A DNA stretch of 64,000 nt from Beijerinckia mobilis (lineage in GTDB: Bacteria; Pseudomonadota; Alphaproteobacteria; Rhizobiales; Beijerinckiaceae). Position 1 is the stretch's first letter; each line of letters begins with the position of its first letter. Under the pieces are notes generated by a model that was not told the DNA's origin, made no database searches, and worked only from the letters and a program-made list of their open reading frames with translations. Positions 37,656 to 46,654 of the stretch are shown here, piece by piece. The DNA lies in NCBI RefSeq assembly GCF_000745425.1, contig NZ_JQJH01000022.1, positions 1 to 64,000 on the forward strand, written 5' to 3'. A program made the translations under genes and the position numbers.

Positions 37656-38525
37656 ATGCAGGCCGTCCCCGCGTTTTACCTATATGGAGAACCGCATCAG
37701 TCGGTTACCGAGGGCTTTGTCCATATTGAGGCACTGGACGATCGTACGCGGCCAAGTGAATGGACAATTCAACCACATTCTCATGTCGAATTATGCCATA
37801 TTTTCTTCGTTGGCGCGGGTGGCGGCGCGATGCTGGCGGATGGTGAAACAGTTACATTCGAGGCTCCCTGCCTCCTCCTGGTTCCCGCCAATGTCGTTCA
37901 CGGCTTCCGCTGGTCGGTGGAATCAAGCGGCTTCGTCGTCACTCTCGCCAAGAGTTACTTTCTCGATCTCACACGCAGGGATACGCTTGTCGGCGCCATT
38001 TTCGATCGGGCTGATTGCGTTGCTCTTGAACCGCCGCAGGTCGGGAGGGTCGCGGGACTGATTGACGATCTGATGCAGGAATCCGGCTGGTCCCTGCCTG
38101 GCTACGCTTCGGCCATCGATTCCATGATTCTGGCAATTCTGGTTATGGCTCTGCGCGCAGTCGGGCATCGGCGTGACAAGCAACAGCTTCTCAATCGTCA
38201 TTCCGTCATTGTCGCGCGGTTTCGTGAAATGGTGGAACGCCGTTTCCGCCTGCGTGAACCGATACCCGTTTATGCCGCGACTCTGGGCATAAGCCTGACC
38301 GTTTTGCGGTCCGCCTGCGCGGAAATCGCCGGCTGTTCTCCTTCGCTTCTGCTCGATCGAAGAGCGATGCTCGAGGCAAAGCGCGCGCTGTTATACACGG
38401 CGCTTTCCATCAACGAGATCGGTTTTTCTCTGGGTTTTGCCGATCCTGCCTATTTTTCGCGATTCTTTACGCGTCATGCCGGGATGGCGCCGCGCGCCTA
38501 TAGGGAGAAAAGAAGCCAGTCCTGA
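37656..38525 (+). CDS. AraC-family regulator beside pcaHG
   Basis: AraC/XylS regulator (289 aa). An N-terminal cupin (IQPHSHVELCHIFFVGAGGGAMLADG near 38-65) senses the effector. The C-terminal double HTH runs from about 190, ending FSLGFADPAYFSRFFTRHAGMAPRAYR, the AraC signature. It resembles PobR/HpaA-type regulators of hydroxybenzoate genes. It is divergent from pcaH, so control of protocatechuate genes is the best guess. Confidence 0.85.
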   Translation: MQAVPAFYLYGEPHQSVTEGFVHIEALDDRTRPSEWTIQPHSHVELCHIFFVGAGGGAMLADGETVTFEAPCLLLVPANVVHGFRWSVESSGFVVTLAKSYFLDLTRRDTLVGAIFDRADCVALEPPQVGRVAGLIDDLMQESGWSLPGYASAIDSMILAILVMALRAVGHRRDKQQLLNRHSVIVARFREMVERRFRLREPIPVYAATLGISLTVLRSACAEIAGCSPSLLLDRRAMLEAKRALLYTALSINEIGFSLGFADPAYFSRFFTRHAGMAPRAYREKRSQS

Positions 38526-38893
38526 GTCCTTACTCATGCGCGTCAGAGCGACGCATCGCATCGATACACATGTGTTTGCGCGTCTTCGAAACTTTTCCCT
38601 TTTGTGTGTCTGATTTATAAATATTTTTGTGAAATCAGCTTCTTAATTGCGTGATGATTATGGATTTTGCATCGATTGCGCTGAGGAAACTTGTGGCCAT
38701 GCAATAGGAGCATGGCTCTTTCGATAAATCGGCGCTGGTTAAAAGAACGGATTGTGCCTAGTGTCAGCTTCAGACAGACGCTTTTTTGCGATCGCAAAAG
38801 GGCAACGGAACTTCAGACATGGTTTTCTCATTCCCGCGTCGGGAAAGAAATTATCGCATGGAGTTCAACACCCAGAAATTTGTGAGTTCAGCC
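38526..38893. other. Intergenic region
   Basis: About 370 bp after the AraC gene with no supported feature other than AT-rich sequence ahead of the small secreted protein gene. Confidence 0.4.
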
Positions 38894-39085
38894 ATGAAAC
38901 AGACTCTCGTTGCCACTATGGCGATCTTCATTGCCTTGACATCGGCCAGTTTCGCTGAGAACAAGCAAAACCAGTCGAATGTGAAGGTTCAGGTCGAGCA
39001 ATTCCAGAAGTCAATCTATATGAAGGACGGCCATTGGTATTGCGATTTCTACAATTGCCGGTGGATCCCTGCTGGCGAGGAATGA
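38894..39085 (+). CDS. Small secreted protein, unknown
   Basis: A 63-residue product. MKQTLVATMAIFIALTSASFA is a clear signal peptide, leaving a 42-residue mature peptide rich in Gln, Asn and Lys. It ends in an aromatic segment with two Cys (WYCDFYNCRW) that could form a disulfide in the periplasm. I do not recognise the family. The start at 38894 fits the signal peptide; an upstream ATG at 38858 is possible. It stands alone between the AraC gene and convergent aroD. Confidence 0.55.
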   Translation: MKQTLVATMAIFIALTSASFAENKQNQSNVKVQVEQFQKSIYMKDGHWYCDFYNCRWIPAGEE

Positions 39086-39154
39086 TCGCCTGAGTTTCGA
39101 GGCTGACAGGGATCCTGGGCCCTGTTGCGCATTTGCCTCCTTCAAGAACCCCCT

Positions 39155-39970
39155 TCAAGATCTTGGTGCAAGGGCCTCGTGAATGAGGGTCAGAATGGAG
39201 TGCAGCCGGGGCAATGGTACTTGGCCGGGAGCCGAAGCTTCGCCGACCATTCCAAATGTGGCACATGAACCGAAAAGTTCGCCGGACAAGCGGGAAATGA
39301 CGCCAGTGCCCGCCATGGCCATTGTGATCATGGGGCAGGTCGCGTAGCGGCTGTACATTTCCCATGTCGCCTGCAGGAGGCGCAGCAAGTCACCCGCATC
39401 CTTCGGCATCGTCGCGATCTTGATGATATCCGCTCCAAGATCCTGCATCCTCTGCAGGCGCGTGATCAGTTCGTCCACTGGCGCCGTTCCGGCAAAATCG
39501 TGGTTGGACAGGACGACGTAAGCGCCGGTTCGATGCGCAGCCGTGATGATCTGACGGATGATGGTTTCATCCCGCACCAATTCGACGTCGATCAGGTCAG
39601 CCTTGCCTTCTTGAAGTACGGTTGCATAAAACCGGCCATAGGCTTCATCATCGATAGCGGTCATGCCGCCTTCCGCCTTGGTTCGGAAGGTGACCAACAA
39701 GGGTTTGGACGGAACAATTTCCGCCGCCTCACGCGTCAGGGCGGCTACAGCGCCGAAATCGAGTGCTATGTCGAGGTGATCGACCCGCAGTTCGATGAGA
39801 TCAATCGTGTCTTCCTCGGCGAGACCTGCAAGACCGGCCAAGACCTCGGCATGTGTTTTCGCGGTAATGGGCACGATGATCTTGGGCTGTCCGGTGCCGA
39901 TGGATACACCTTTGATCGTCACCACGGGAGTCTCGATCATTCCCGTTCTAGCCAAGACAGTATCAGCCAC
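39155..39970 (-). CDS. aroD: Type I 3-dehydroquinate dehydratase
   Basis: Schiff-base (class I) dehydroquinase (271 aa). Lys184 (IIKIATMPK) forms the imine and His157 (LSNHDF) is the general base. It also has ELRVDH near 61. It converts 3-dehydroquinate to 3-dehydroshikimate. Many alphaproteobacteria use a type II enzyme for biosynthesis, so a type I copy next to a quinate dehydrogenase suggests a catabolic role. GTG start with GAGG 7 nt upstream. It lies 30 bp after the dehydrogenase gene. Confidence 0.92.
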   Translation of the reverse strand: MADTVLARTGMIETPVVTIKGVSIGTGQPKIIVPITAKTHAEVLAGLAGLAEEDTIDLIELRVDHLDIALDFGAVAALTREAAEIVPSKPLLVTFRTKAEGGMTAIDDEAYGRFYATVLQEGKADLIDVELVRDETIIRQIITAAHRTGAYVVLSNHDFAGTAPVDELITRLQRMQDLGADIIKIATMPKDAGDLLRLLQATWEMYSRYATCPMITMAMAGTGVISRLSGELFGSCATFGMVGEASAPGQVPLPRLHSILTLIHEALAPRS

Positions 39971-40000
39971 GATTGATCCTCGATAAGTATTGATGGCGCG

Positions 40001-40921
40001 TCAAGCGAACAGATGGTCCTTGACATAATCAAGCGGCATGTCGTTACCAGTCCACATTTTGAACGCTGCCGCGCCCTGGTGCAACATCATGGGAATACCA
40101 TTCATCGTCCGGCACCCCGCCGCTTCCGCCTGTTCGAGAAATTTTGTCTTGCGGGGTGCGTAGATCGAATCCGTCACGAAAAGATCTGGCCGCAGGACGC
40201 CGGGATCCGGCAAGGGAGACAGACCTTCAAGCTTGCCTTTGAAGCCGACATTGGTGGCATTGGCCAGGACCGCAGAGTCCTTGACGCAGGCGTGGAATGT
40301 CTCCAGATCGTCCAGATCGTGGAGCGAGACCTTTGCATTGGTTTTCTCGCTGATCTTCGCCGCATTGGCTTCGCCTTTGGCGAAAAAGTCGTCGCGCCGG
40401 TTAAAAATATGGATCGAGGCGACCCCGTCCAGAGCCGCTTGCGTCGCGATTGCCATGGCGGCGCCGCCTGCGCCGATCAGGGTTATCTTCTTGTCCCTGG
40501 TTTCGACGCCCTGTTCCCGCAGTGCGGCCATGTAACCCAGACCATCGGTATTCTCGCCGCGCAATACGCCATTATCGTTGACAATTGTATTGCAGGCGCC
40601 GATCAATTCGGCGGCCGTGGATATGTGATCGAGATATTTGATCACTTCCATCTTGTTAGGCATGGAAACGTTCCAGCCTCGCACCTTCAAGACGCGCAAA
40701 GCACGAATGGCGTCTTCGAGATCCGGAGCATCGACCTCGAAAGCGAGATAAGCATAATCGAGCCCGAGTTTGGCGAGAGCCAGATTATGCATGCGCGGTG
40801 AATCGCTGTGACGGATCGGATATGCGATCAGAGCCAGTAATTCCGTGCGGCCTGTGATTTTCTGCGCGACTTCCATGGACACCTGCGCCTCCGCAACGGC
40901 CTCGAATGTACTTTTGGTCAT
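40001..40921 (-). CDS. YdiB-type quinate/shikimate dehydrogenase
   Basis: NAD(P)-dependent dehydrogenase (306 aa) of the YdiB branch of the AroE family. It has the substrate motif AYPIRHSDSPRMHN near 33, catalytic Lys in VSMPNK near 87, Asp in GENTDG near 123, the GAGGAAMAIA cofactor loop and the NRRDDFF block specific to YdiB-like proteins. YdiB enzymes accept both quinate and shikimate, giving 3-dehydroquinate or 3-dehydroshikimate. It overlaps the flavoprotein gene upstream by ATGA and precedes aroD. Confidence 0.92.
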   Translation of the reverse strand: MTKSTFEAVAEAQVSMEVAQKITGRTELLALIAYPIRHSDSPRMHNLALAKLGLDYAYLAFEVDAPDLEDAIRALRVLKVRGWNVSMPNKMEVIKYLDHISTAAELIGACNTIVNDNGVLRGENTDGLGYMAALREQGVETRDKKITLIGAGGAAMAIATQAALDGVASIHIFNRRDDFFAKGEANAAKISEKTNAKVSLHDLDDLETFHACVKDSAVLANATNVGFKGKLEGLSPLPDPGVLRPDLFVTDSIYAPRKTKFLEQAEAAGCRTMNGIPMMLHQGAAAFKMWTGNDMPLDYVKDHLFA

Positions 40922-42675
40922 GCCGTTAACACTTTGTTCTGTTCATTGGGGGACTGAATGGGGTCGTTCGTTTCGCTGACATTCCGCGATGTAGCGGCAT
41001 GCAGGCCGGCGATATAGCCGAAGGTCATTGCCGGTCCGAGATTGATGCCGCCTGCTGGATAATAGCCTCCCATGACGTTGGCCATATCGGTTCCCACCGC
41101 GTAAAGGCCTGGAATAGTCTTGCCACTCTCGTTCAATACGCGGGCGGAGGCATCGGTTTTCAGGCCAGCGAAAGTGCCGAAACTGCCCGGCACGACCTTG
41201 ACGGCATAGAAGGGTCCCTTCTCGATCGACGCCACGCAGGGATTGGGCTTGTTGCGGGCATCGCCACCATAGCGGTTGAACGGCGTGGAACCCCGGCCGA
41301 AAGCGGGATCCTCGCCGCGACGAGCATGTTTGTTATAGGTTTCCAGCATCTCCGCAAGGCCCGCGGGATCAATGCCGCATCGCTGTGCCAGTTCCCTGAT
41401 CGTGCGGCCGGTCTTGATATAGCCAGATCGTATGTGCGGACCGACCGGCAGGGGGAAAGGCTTGCTGATTCCGAGCCCATAGCGTCGCTGAAAGGCGTGT
41501 GTGCAGATGAGCCAGGAGGCGACCTCCTCGCCGGGTGGCACGGCCTGTTGCATCGCCGTGACGTAATCGTAATAGCCGTTGGCTTCATTGACGAACCGCC
41601 GGCCATTGCGCAACACGGCGATGAGTCCCGGTTTCGCGCGTTCTATGATGTGCGGGAAATGACCGGTCGTGCCATCGGCGAAAGGCACGAGTGAAACCGG
41701 GCACCAGGCAGCCGGGGAGGCGAGGCTGGTATCCACGAAGCCGCCAATTGTTTCCCCAAGCCGCAATCCGTCACCCGAGGCTGAGGCCGGCGTGACCGAC
41801 CAATGTTCAGCTCCAGTCTTCATATGCGGAAAAAGGCTTTTACGGCGCTCGATGTCATGTGGAAAGCCGCCAGCAGCAAGAATGACACCCTGGCGGGCAA
41901 AAATGGTGGTCTCCAAGCCATCTTTCCTGACGACAACGCCACATACATTTCTATCGTCCATGACGAGGTGCTTGACCGGGCAGGAAACCAATATCCGTAC
42001 ACCAAGATCCGTGGCGGAACGCGCGAGCCGGGCAATCAGCGCGTTGCCGTTCACAAGTTGCGTGGCGCGGCCATAACGCAGGAGATCAAAAACATGCCGG
42101 CCGAACCGTCGCGTGACATGGATGAAGGCCTTGACCGAGCGCGTCATATTCATGAAGGCGGCAAGGTCCGGGCCGGCTTGAATGCCGAGCCCCAGGAAGG
42201 TCGTCTCGCGCATCGGCCGGCGTAGCTGCGGCAGCAGGTTTCCAAGCTCACGGGCGTCATAGGGTGCGGCGATGACCGAGCGGCCTCCGGTACCGGCACC
42301 GGGCTGCCAGCCGTGAATATCGCAAATCTTCGTCCCGCCCTCGAATTGCAGCGCCGTTTTTTCCTCGAAGAAAGCGACCATGCGTGGACCTGTTTCGAGA
42401 AAGGTCCTGACCTTTTCCTCGTCGAAATGATCGCCGAGCTCATCGCGCAAATAGGTTAGAGGCGCTTCCGGATCCTCATCAATGCCCGCGCGCTTCGCGA
42501 GCGGATTACAGGGCACCCACATCCACCCACCGGACCAGGCGGTTGCGCCGCCGAAGACGGGGTCCTTTTCGGCGACAATGACCTTTTGTCCATGGAAGGC
42601 GGCGGTGACAGCCGCAGCGAGGCCTGAGGCACCTGATCCGACGACCAGGACATCGCATTGCAGGGGTGCGGTCAT
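40918..42675 (-). CDS. KstD-like flavoprotein 1
   Basis: FAD-dependent dehydrogenase (585 aa) of the fumarate reductase/3-ketosteroid delta1-dehydrogenase superfamily. It has a Rossmann loop VVGSGASGLAAAV near 12 and GGATAWSGGWMWVP near 42. FVNEANGYYDY and YPAGGINLGPAMTFGYI lie near the C-terminus; the Tyr-Gly pair of the latter resembles the catalytic site of KstD. Such enzymes desaturate carbons next to a ketone. Start Met 42675 follows GAGGACC. It is the first gene of a leftward operon with quinate/shikimate dehydrogenase and dehydroquinase, so a cyclic hydroxyketone substrate is inferred. No Tat or Sec signal is seen. Confidence 0.82.
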   Translation of the reverse strand: MTAPLQCDVLVVGSGASGLAAAVTAAFHGQKVIVAEKDPVFGGATAWSGGWMWVPCNPLAKRAGIDEDPEAPLTYLRDELGDHFDEEKVRTFLETGPRMVAFFEEKTALQFEGGTKICDIHGWQPGAGTGGRSVIAAPYDARELGNLLPQLRRPMRETTFLGLGIQAGPDLAAFMNMTRSVKAFIHVTRRFGRHVFDLLRYGRATQLVNGNALIARLARSATDLGVRILVSCPVKHLVMDDRNVCGVVVRKDGLETTIFARQGVILAAGGFPHDIERRKSLFPHMKTGAEHWSVTPASASGDGLRLGETIGGFVDTSLASPAAWCPVSLVPFADGTTGHFPHIIERAKPGLIAVLRNGRRFVNEANGYYDYVTAMQQAVPPGEEVASWLICTHAFQRRYGLGISKPFPLPVGPHIRSGYIKTGRTIRELAQRCGIDPAGLAEMLETYNKHARRGEDPAFGRGSTPFNRYGGDARNKPNPCVASIEKGPFYAVKVVPGSFGTFAGLKTDASARVLNESGKTIPGLYAVGTDMANVMGGYYPAGGINLGPAMTFGYIAGLHAATSRNVSETNDPIQSPNEQNKVLTA

Positions 42676-43016
42676 CACAAGGTCCTCACGCAAGCTGGAG
42701 ACCCGTGCCGCAAATTTCTCCCGCCATAAAGACGATGGTGGAATGTGCGCCCGGATCAAGCGTTTCCATTTTATGAATATATATTCAAATTATGAATACT
42801 ATTCCAATAATCAAAGCCGCGCTGGGGCTTTGTGTCAAGCGAATATTCATAACTAGTACAGTTTTTGATTAAAATTCAAAAACTGAATTTAGTTCAGATT
42901 TTTAATTGAAAACGGCCATGCCGCCGTTATAAATAAGCAGGCGGCAGTGACCGGGGCTGCGTGAATCGCAAGGGTGTCAGCCATGTGTGAAGCGGCCTGT
43001 TCAAAGGGAGGAGCAA
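42676..43016. promoter_or_regulatory. Divergent promoter between flavoprotein operons
   Basis: About 340 bp, strongly AT-rich from 42760 to 42920, separating flavoprotein 1 (leftward) from the rightward flavoprotein operon. It carries three TGAATA/TATTCA-type dyads. Confidence 0.65.
42774..42851. promoter_or_regulatory. Three TGAATA dyad operators
   Basis: TGAATATATATTCA at 42774-42787 is a perfect palindrome. TGAATACTATTCCA at 42793-42806 is a near copy, 19 bp further. GAATATTCAT at 42841-42850 is a third dyad. A related TGGAATTAAATTCA occurs at 55438-55451. The repeats in two promoters of the cluster suggest one regulator; the IclR gene at 53538-54335 is the nearest candidate. Confidence 0.6.
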
Positions 43017-43193
43017 GTGAAACAGCTTGCCTGCAATGCAGCGATCAATGCGCGACCCGTATTTCCTTTGCTGGCCGCCGAATGCGGGAAGAGTGCGGAC
43101 GAGCCATCCTTCTCCAGTGCCTGGGCCGCCACCGGAAATTTCCCGGAGAGATACCCTGACACCCGGCGGCTGCGTGGTGCCGCACATGGATAG
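43017..43193 (+). CDS. Possible 58-codon leader gene
   Basis: A GTG start with an excellent GGGAGGAG site encodes KQLACNAAINARPVFPLLAAECG and runs to a TAG that overlaps the next flavoprotein start by 8 bp. No family recognised and no signal or membrane segment. The ribosome site and overlap suggest translation coupled to flavoprotein 2; alternatively the site belongs to a longer version of that protein. Low certainty. Confidence 0.35.
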   Translation: MKQLACNAAINARPVFPLLAAECGKSADEPSFSSAWAATGNFPERYPDTRRLRGAAHG

Positions 43194-44913
43194 CGAGACA
43201 GTCGACGTCCTTGTCGTGGGATCGGGAGCTGGTGGTCTTGCCGCCGCCGTAGCCGCCGCCGCCCGGGGTCTTGAGGTGATAGTGGTCGAGAAGGAGCCTT
43301 TGTACGGCGGCACGACTGCGTGGTCGGGCGGCTGGCTCTGGATACCCGGCAATCCTCATGCGGGCTGTGCTGGAATCATTGAGGAGCCAGCTTCGCCACG
43401 CGCCTATCTGCGCCATATTCTGGGCGATCGTTACGATCCCGCGCGGATCGAGGCTTTTCTTGAAACGGGTCCGGTCATGCTCGATTTTTTCGAGCGTGAA
43501 GCGGGTGTCCATTTTCTGCCGGGCAGTGCGGTGCCTGATTTTCACGGAGACGTCCCTGAGGCGGCTCTGGGATGGCGTTCCGTTGTCGCTGCGCCGTTCG
43601 ATGGCCGCAGGCTTGGGTCACTTATTGCGAGATTGCGAACACCGATCCCGGAAACGACGCTCGCTGGAATGGCGATCGCTTCGGGCGCTGATCTTCGTCA
43701 TTTCTTTCACGCTGCCCGTTCGTTTCAATCTTTTCTCCACGTCGCGCGCCGCCTTGTCCGGCATGGATTTGATCTCCTCCGTTATGGCCGTTCCATGCAA
43801 TTGGTGAATGGCAATGCGCTTGTTGCAGCCTTGTTGCATGCGGCGGCTGAAAGAGGCGTTTCCTTGCGGTCCGGCACCAAAGCCAGCGGTTTGTTGTGGC
43901 GCGATGGCCGTGTCGCGGGAGCAGTTCTGGATGGACCTGCAGGCTCTGTGACGGTCCATGCGCGGCGCGCGATCGTGCTGGCGGCGGGTGGATTTCCCCA
44001 TGATCTGGACCGCCAGCAGGACCTGTTTCCGCATGTCCGTTCTGGAACGCCTCACCAATCCGCGGCACCAGATTCCAATACGGGTGACGGTTTACGCCTC
44101 GCCGAAGCTGTCGGCGGTGTGGTCGATACCGGTCAGGTCGATGTGGCAGCCTGGGCGCCGGTTTCCATCGTGCCGCGGGCTGATGGTGGCCGGGGACATT
44201 TTCCGCATTTGATCGAGCGCGGCAAGCCCGGTCTCATCGCCGTCACACGTAACGGTCGACGCTTCGTCAATGAAGCAAAGCCCTATCATGATTTTATGCG
44301 TGCGCTGTTTGCGGCGACCCTGCCGGATCAGCGCGTGGAAGCCTGGCTCCTCTGCGATCATGCCTTCATCTGGCGCTATGGCCTCGGCGCGGTCAAGCCG
44401 TTTCCCTTTCCTCTCACGCCATGGATAGTGTCCGGCTATCTCAAACGGGGCCGTACCATTGAGGCACTGGCAAAGGCCTGCGGCATCGATCACGCAACAC
44501 TCGCGAATACTGTCGAAATCTATAATCGGCATGCCCGTGAGGGGGAGGATCCGGCTTTCGGACGGGGTGCGACGCCCTATCAGCGCGTGCAGGGAGACGC
44601 CGCGCAAAAGCCCAATCCCTGCGTGGCGCCGATCGAGAAGGGTCCCTTTTATGCGGTGAGGGTGGTGCCGGGCAGTCTTGGCACTTTCGCCGGTCTCGTC
44701 TGCGATGCTCATGCCCGCGTCCTCGATGCGCGGAGCCGCCCCATTCCCGGTCTGTATGCGGCGGGCAATGACATGACGAGCATCATGGGTGGCCATTATC
44801 CGAGCGGCGGCATAACGCTCGGGCCCGCTATGACTTTCGGTTATATCGCAGCTCAACATATTGCCGGCCAGCCGATGCAAGAAGAAATTCATGGGAGGAA
44901 AGAACATGCTTGA
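43186..44913 (+). CDS. KstD-like flavoprotein 2
   Basis: Paralogue of flavoprotein 1 (575 aa), with close similarity throughout: VLVVGSGAGGLAAAV, GGTTAWSGGWLWIPGNP, GGFPHDLDRQQDLFPH, RFVNEAKPYHDF and YPSGGITLGPAMTFGYI. The FAD site and the KstD-like Tyr/Gly pair are intact. ATG 43186 has only a weak ribosome site. It heads a rightward operon and overlaps flavoprotein 3 by 8 bp. As the two proteins are neighbours but only moderately alike, they may act on related substrates or stereoisomers. Confidence 0.82.
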   Translation: MDSETVDVLVVGSGAGGLAAAVAAAARGLEVIVVEKEPLYGGTTAWSGGWLWIPGNPHAGCAGIIEEPASPRAYLRHILGDRYDPARIEAFLETGPVMLDFFEREAGVHFLPGSAVPDFHGDVPEAALGWRSVVAAPFDGRRLGSLIARLRTPIPETTLAGMAIASGADLRHFFHAARSFQSFLHVARRLVRHGFDLLRYGRSMQLVNGNALVAALLHAAAERGVSLRSGTKASGLLWRDGRVAGAVLDGPAGSVTVHARRAIVLAAGGFPHDLDRQQDLFPHVRSGTPHQSAAPDSNTGDGLRLAEAVGGVVDTGQVDVAAWAPVSIVPRADGGRGHFPHLIERGKPGLIAVTRNGRRFVNEAKPYHDFMRALFAATLPDQRVEAWLLCDHAFIWRYGLGAVKPFPFPLTPWIVSGYLKRGRTIEALAKACGIDHATLANTVEIYNRHAREGEDPAFGRGATPYQRVQGDAAQKPNPCVAPIEKGPFYAVRVVPGSLGTFAGLVCDAHARVLDARSRPIPGLYAAGNDMTSIMGGHYPSGGITLGPAMTFGYIAAQHIAGQPMQEEIHGRKEHA

Positions 44914-46654
44914 CGCGGTGCGACCTTCTGGGAAGGCAAAGGAGGTCGATCTTCTGGTCTTCGGCGCTGGCGCTGCAGGTATGACCGCAGCCTTGATCGC
45001 TGCGCTCGACGGACTCGATGTTCTGCTTTGCGAGAAGACAAGCCAGGCAGGCGGCATCACCGCGACCTCCGGAGGCACCATCTGGATACCCGGCACCAGT
45101 CTCAGTGTGAAGGCGGGCGTGCCGGACAAAGTGGAGGAGGCGGCGCGCTATCTTGATTCCGTGGTCGGCGCGCGCGGTGGTGCCGAATTGCGTGCGGCCT
45201 TTCTCGAATCCGGCCCCAAGACAGTCGATGATCTAGATGCGCGCACCGAGGTCAAGCTAGTGCCGGCAAAGGCGCATCCTGATTATATTGGCAATCATCC
45301 CGGTGAAGCCTATGGCGGACGCGCCTTGTCGCCGGAACCCTTTGATGGCCGCTTGCTCGGCAAGGATTTCGATCGTGTGCGGCCTCCGCGTGATGTATTT
45401 CTCGTGCTCGGCGGCATGATGGTTGCGCGTACGGAAATCGCGCCTTTGCTGAATCCCTTCGGGTCGCTGGCAAATTTCCGTACAATCATGCAATTGCTGA
45501 CACGCCAGTTTACCGATCGCCTGCGTTACAAACGCGGCACACGGCTCGTCATGGGCAATGCGCTTGTGGCCCGTCTTCTTTACAGTTTGCGGAAAGCCGA
45601 TGTGCCCATCCGTTTTGATACGAGTCTCGTTGATCTCTTGCGTGAAGATGGTGTCGTCGTCGGTGCCGTCATCAAGGGGCCACACGGCTTGGAATCTATC
45701 ACGGCGCGCAAGGGTGTCGTCCTCGCAACCGGCGGCATAGCCCAGAACAAGATCTTGCGCGAAAAGCTCTTTCCAGCCTCGGCATGCGCCTTCTCCCTGG
45801 CGCCGGCGAGCAACAGCGGAGATGGTGTCGCAATCGCCGAGCAGGCGGGTGCTGCCCTGGCGGAAGGACTGGACAGCCCCGGATTGTGGATGCCCTGCTC
45901 GCGTTTACGGGGGAAGAACGGAACCGAGAAACTGTGGCCGCATATCATTCTCGATCGCGCCAAACCGGGCCTCATAGCGGTCAACAAGTCGGGGCGGCGT
46001 TTCGTTAACGAATCCGATTCCTACCATGATTTCGTCATGGGCATGTTACGTGCCAACGAGACGACACCGAGTGTGCCCGCTTATCTCATCTGTGACCGCA
46101 GCTTCATTCAAGATTATGGAATTGGTCTGGTGTTCGCCGGAACCCGGCGGCTCGCCCCCTTCATCAAGGCAGGCTATCTGATGGAGGGTAAGACGCTGCG
46201 GGAACTCGCCGGCAAGATTGGCGCAGATGCGGAGACTTTCGAGCGGACCGTTGCCGACCACAATCGCTATGCCAAATCCGGTGTCGATGAGGAATTTGGA
46301 CGTGGCACCAGCAAGATGAATTGTTTCAACGGCGATCCCGAGAACAAGCCCAATCCCTGTATGCGCCCGATCGAAAAGGGACCTTTCTACGCTGTCGCTG
46401 TCTGGCCTGCGGATCTTGCAACCAGCGCCGGATTGCGCGGCAATGCCGATGGCCAGGTTCTGGATGCAGACGGCTCCCCGATCCAGGGTCTCTACGCTTG
46501 CGGCAATGACATGAGCTCGATTTTCCGCGGCACCTATCCGGGCCCGGGAACGACGCTTGGTCCCGCCCTGGTCTTCGGCTGGAGAGTCGCCAAACACGCC
46601 GCACACCAGTCAGTAACAAATATCACCAAGGAATCCTGCCATGCAACGCTATGA
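44906..46654 (+). CDS. KstD-like flavoprotein 3
   Basis: Third paralogue (582 aa), more divergent: LVFGAGAAGMTAAL, GGITATSGGTIWIPG, FVNESDSYHDFVMGML and YPGPGTTLGPALVFGW. An insertion after GSLANF gives it a different lid region. GGGAGGAAAG precedes Met 44906. The gene ends inside the start of the NIPSNAP gene (14-bp overlap), indicating coupled synthesis. Confidence 0.82.
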   Translation: MLDAVRPSGKAKEVDLLVFGAGAAGMTAALIAALDGLDVLLCEKTSQAGGITATSGGTIWIPGTSLSVKAGVPDKVEEAARYLDSVVGARGGAELRAAFLESGPKTVDDLDARTEVKLVPAKAHPDYIGNHPGEAYGGRALSPEPFDGRLLGKDFDRVRPPRDVFLVLGGMMVARTEIAPLLNPFGSLANFRTIMQLLTRQFTDRLRYKRGTRLVMGNALVARLLYSLRKADVPIRFDTSLVDLLREDGVVVGAVIKGPHGLESITARKGVVLATGGIAQNKILREKLFPASACAFSLAPASNSGDGVAIAEQAGAALAEGLDSPGLWMPCSRLRGKNGTEKLWPHIILDRAKPGLIAVNKSGRRFVNESDSYHDFVMGMLRANETTPSVPAYLICDRSFIQDYGIGLVFAGTRRLAPFIKAGYLMEGKTLRELAGKIGADAETFERTVADHNRYAKSGVDEEFGRGTSKMNCFNGDPENKPNPCMRPIEKGPFYAVAVWPADLATSAGLRGNADGQVLDADGSPIQGLYACGNDMSSIFRGTYPGPGTTLGPALVFGWRVAKHAAHQSVTNITKESCHATL

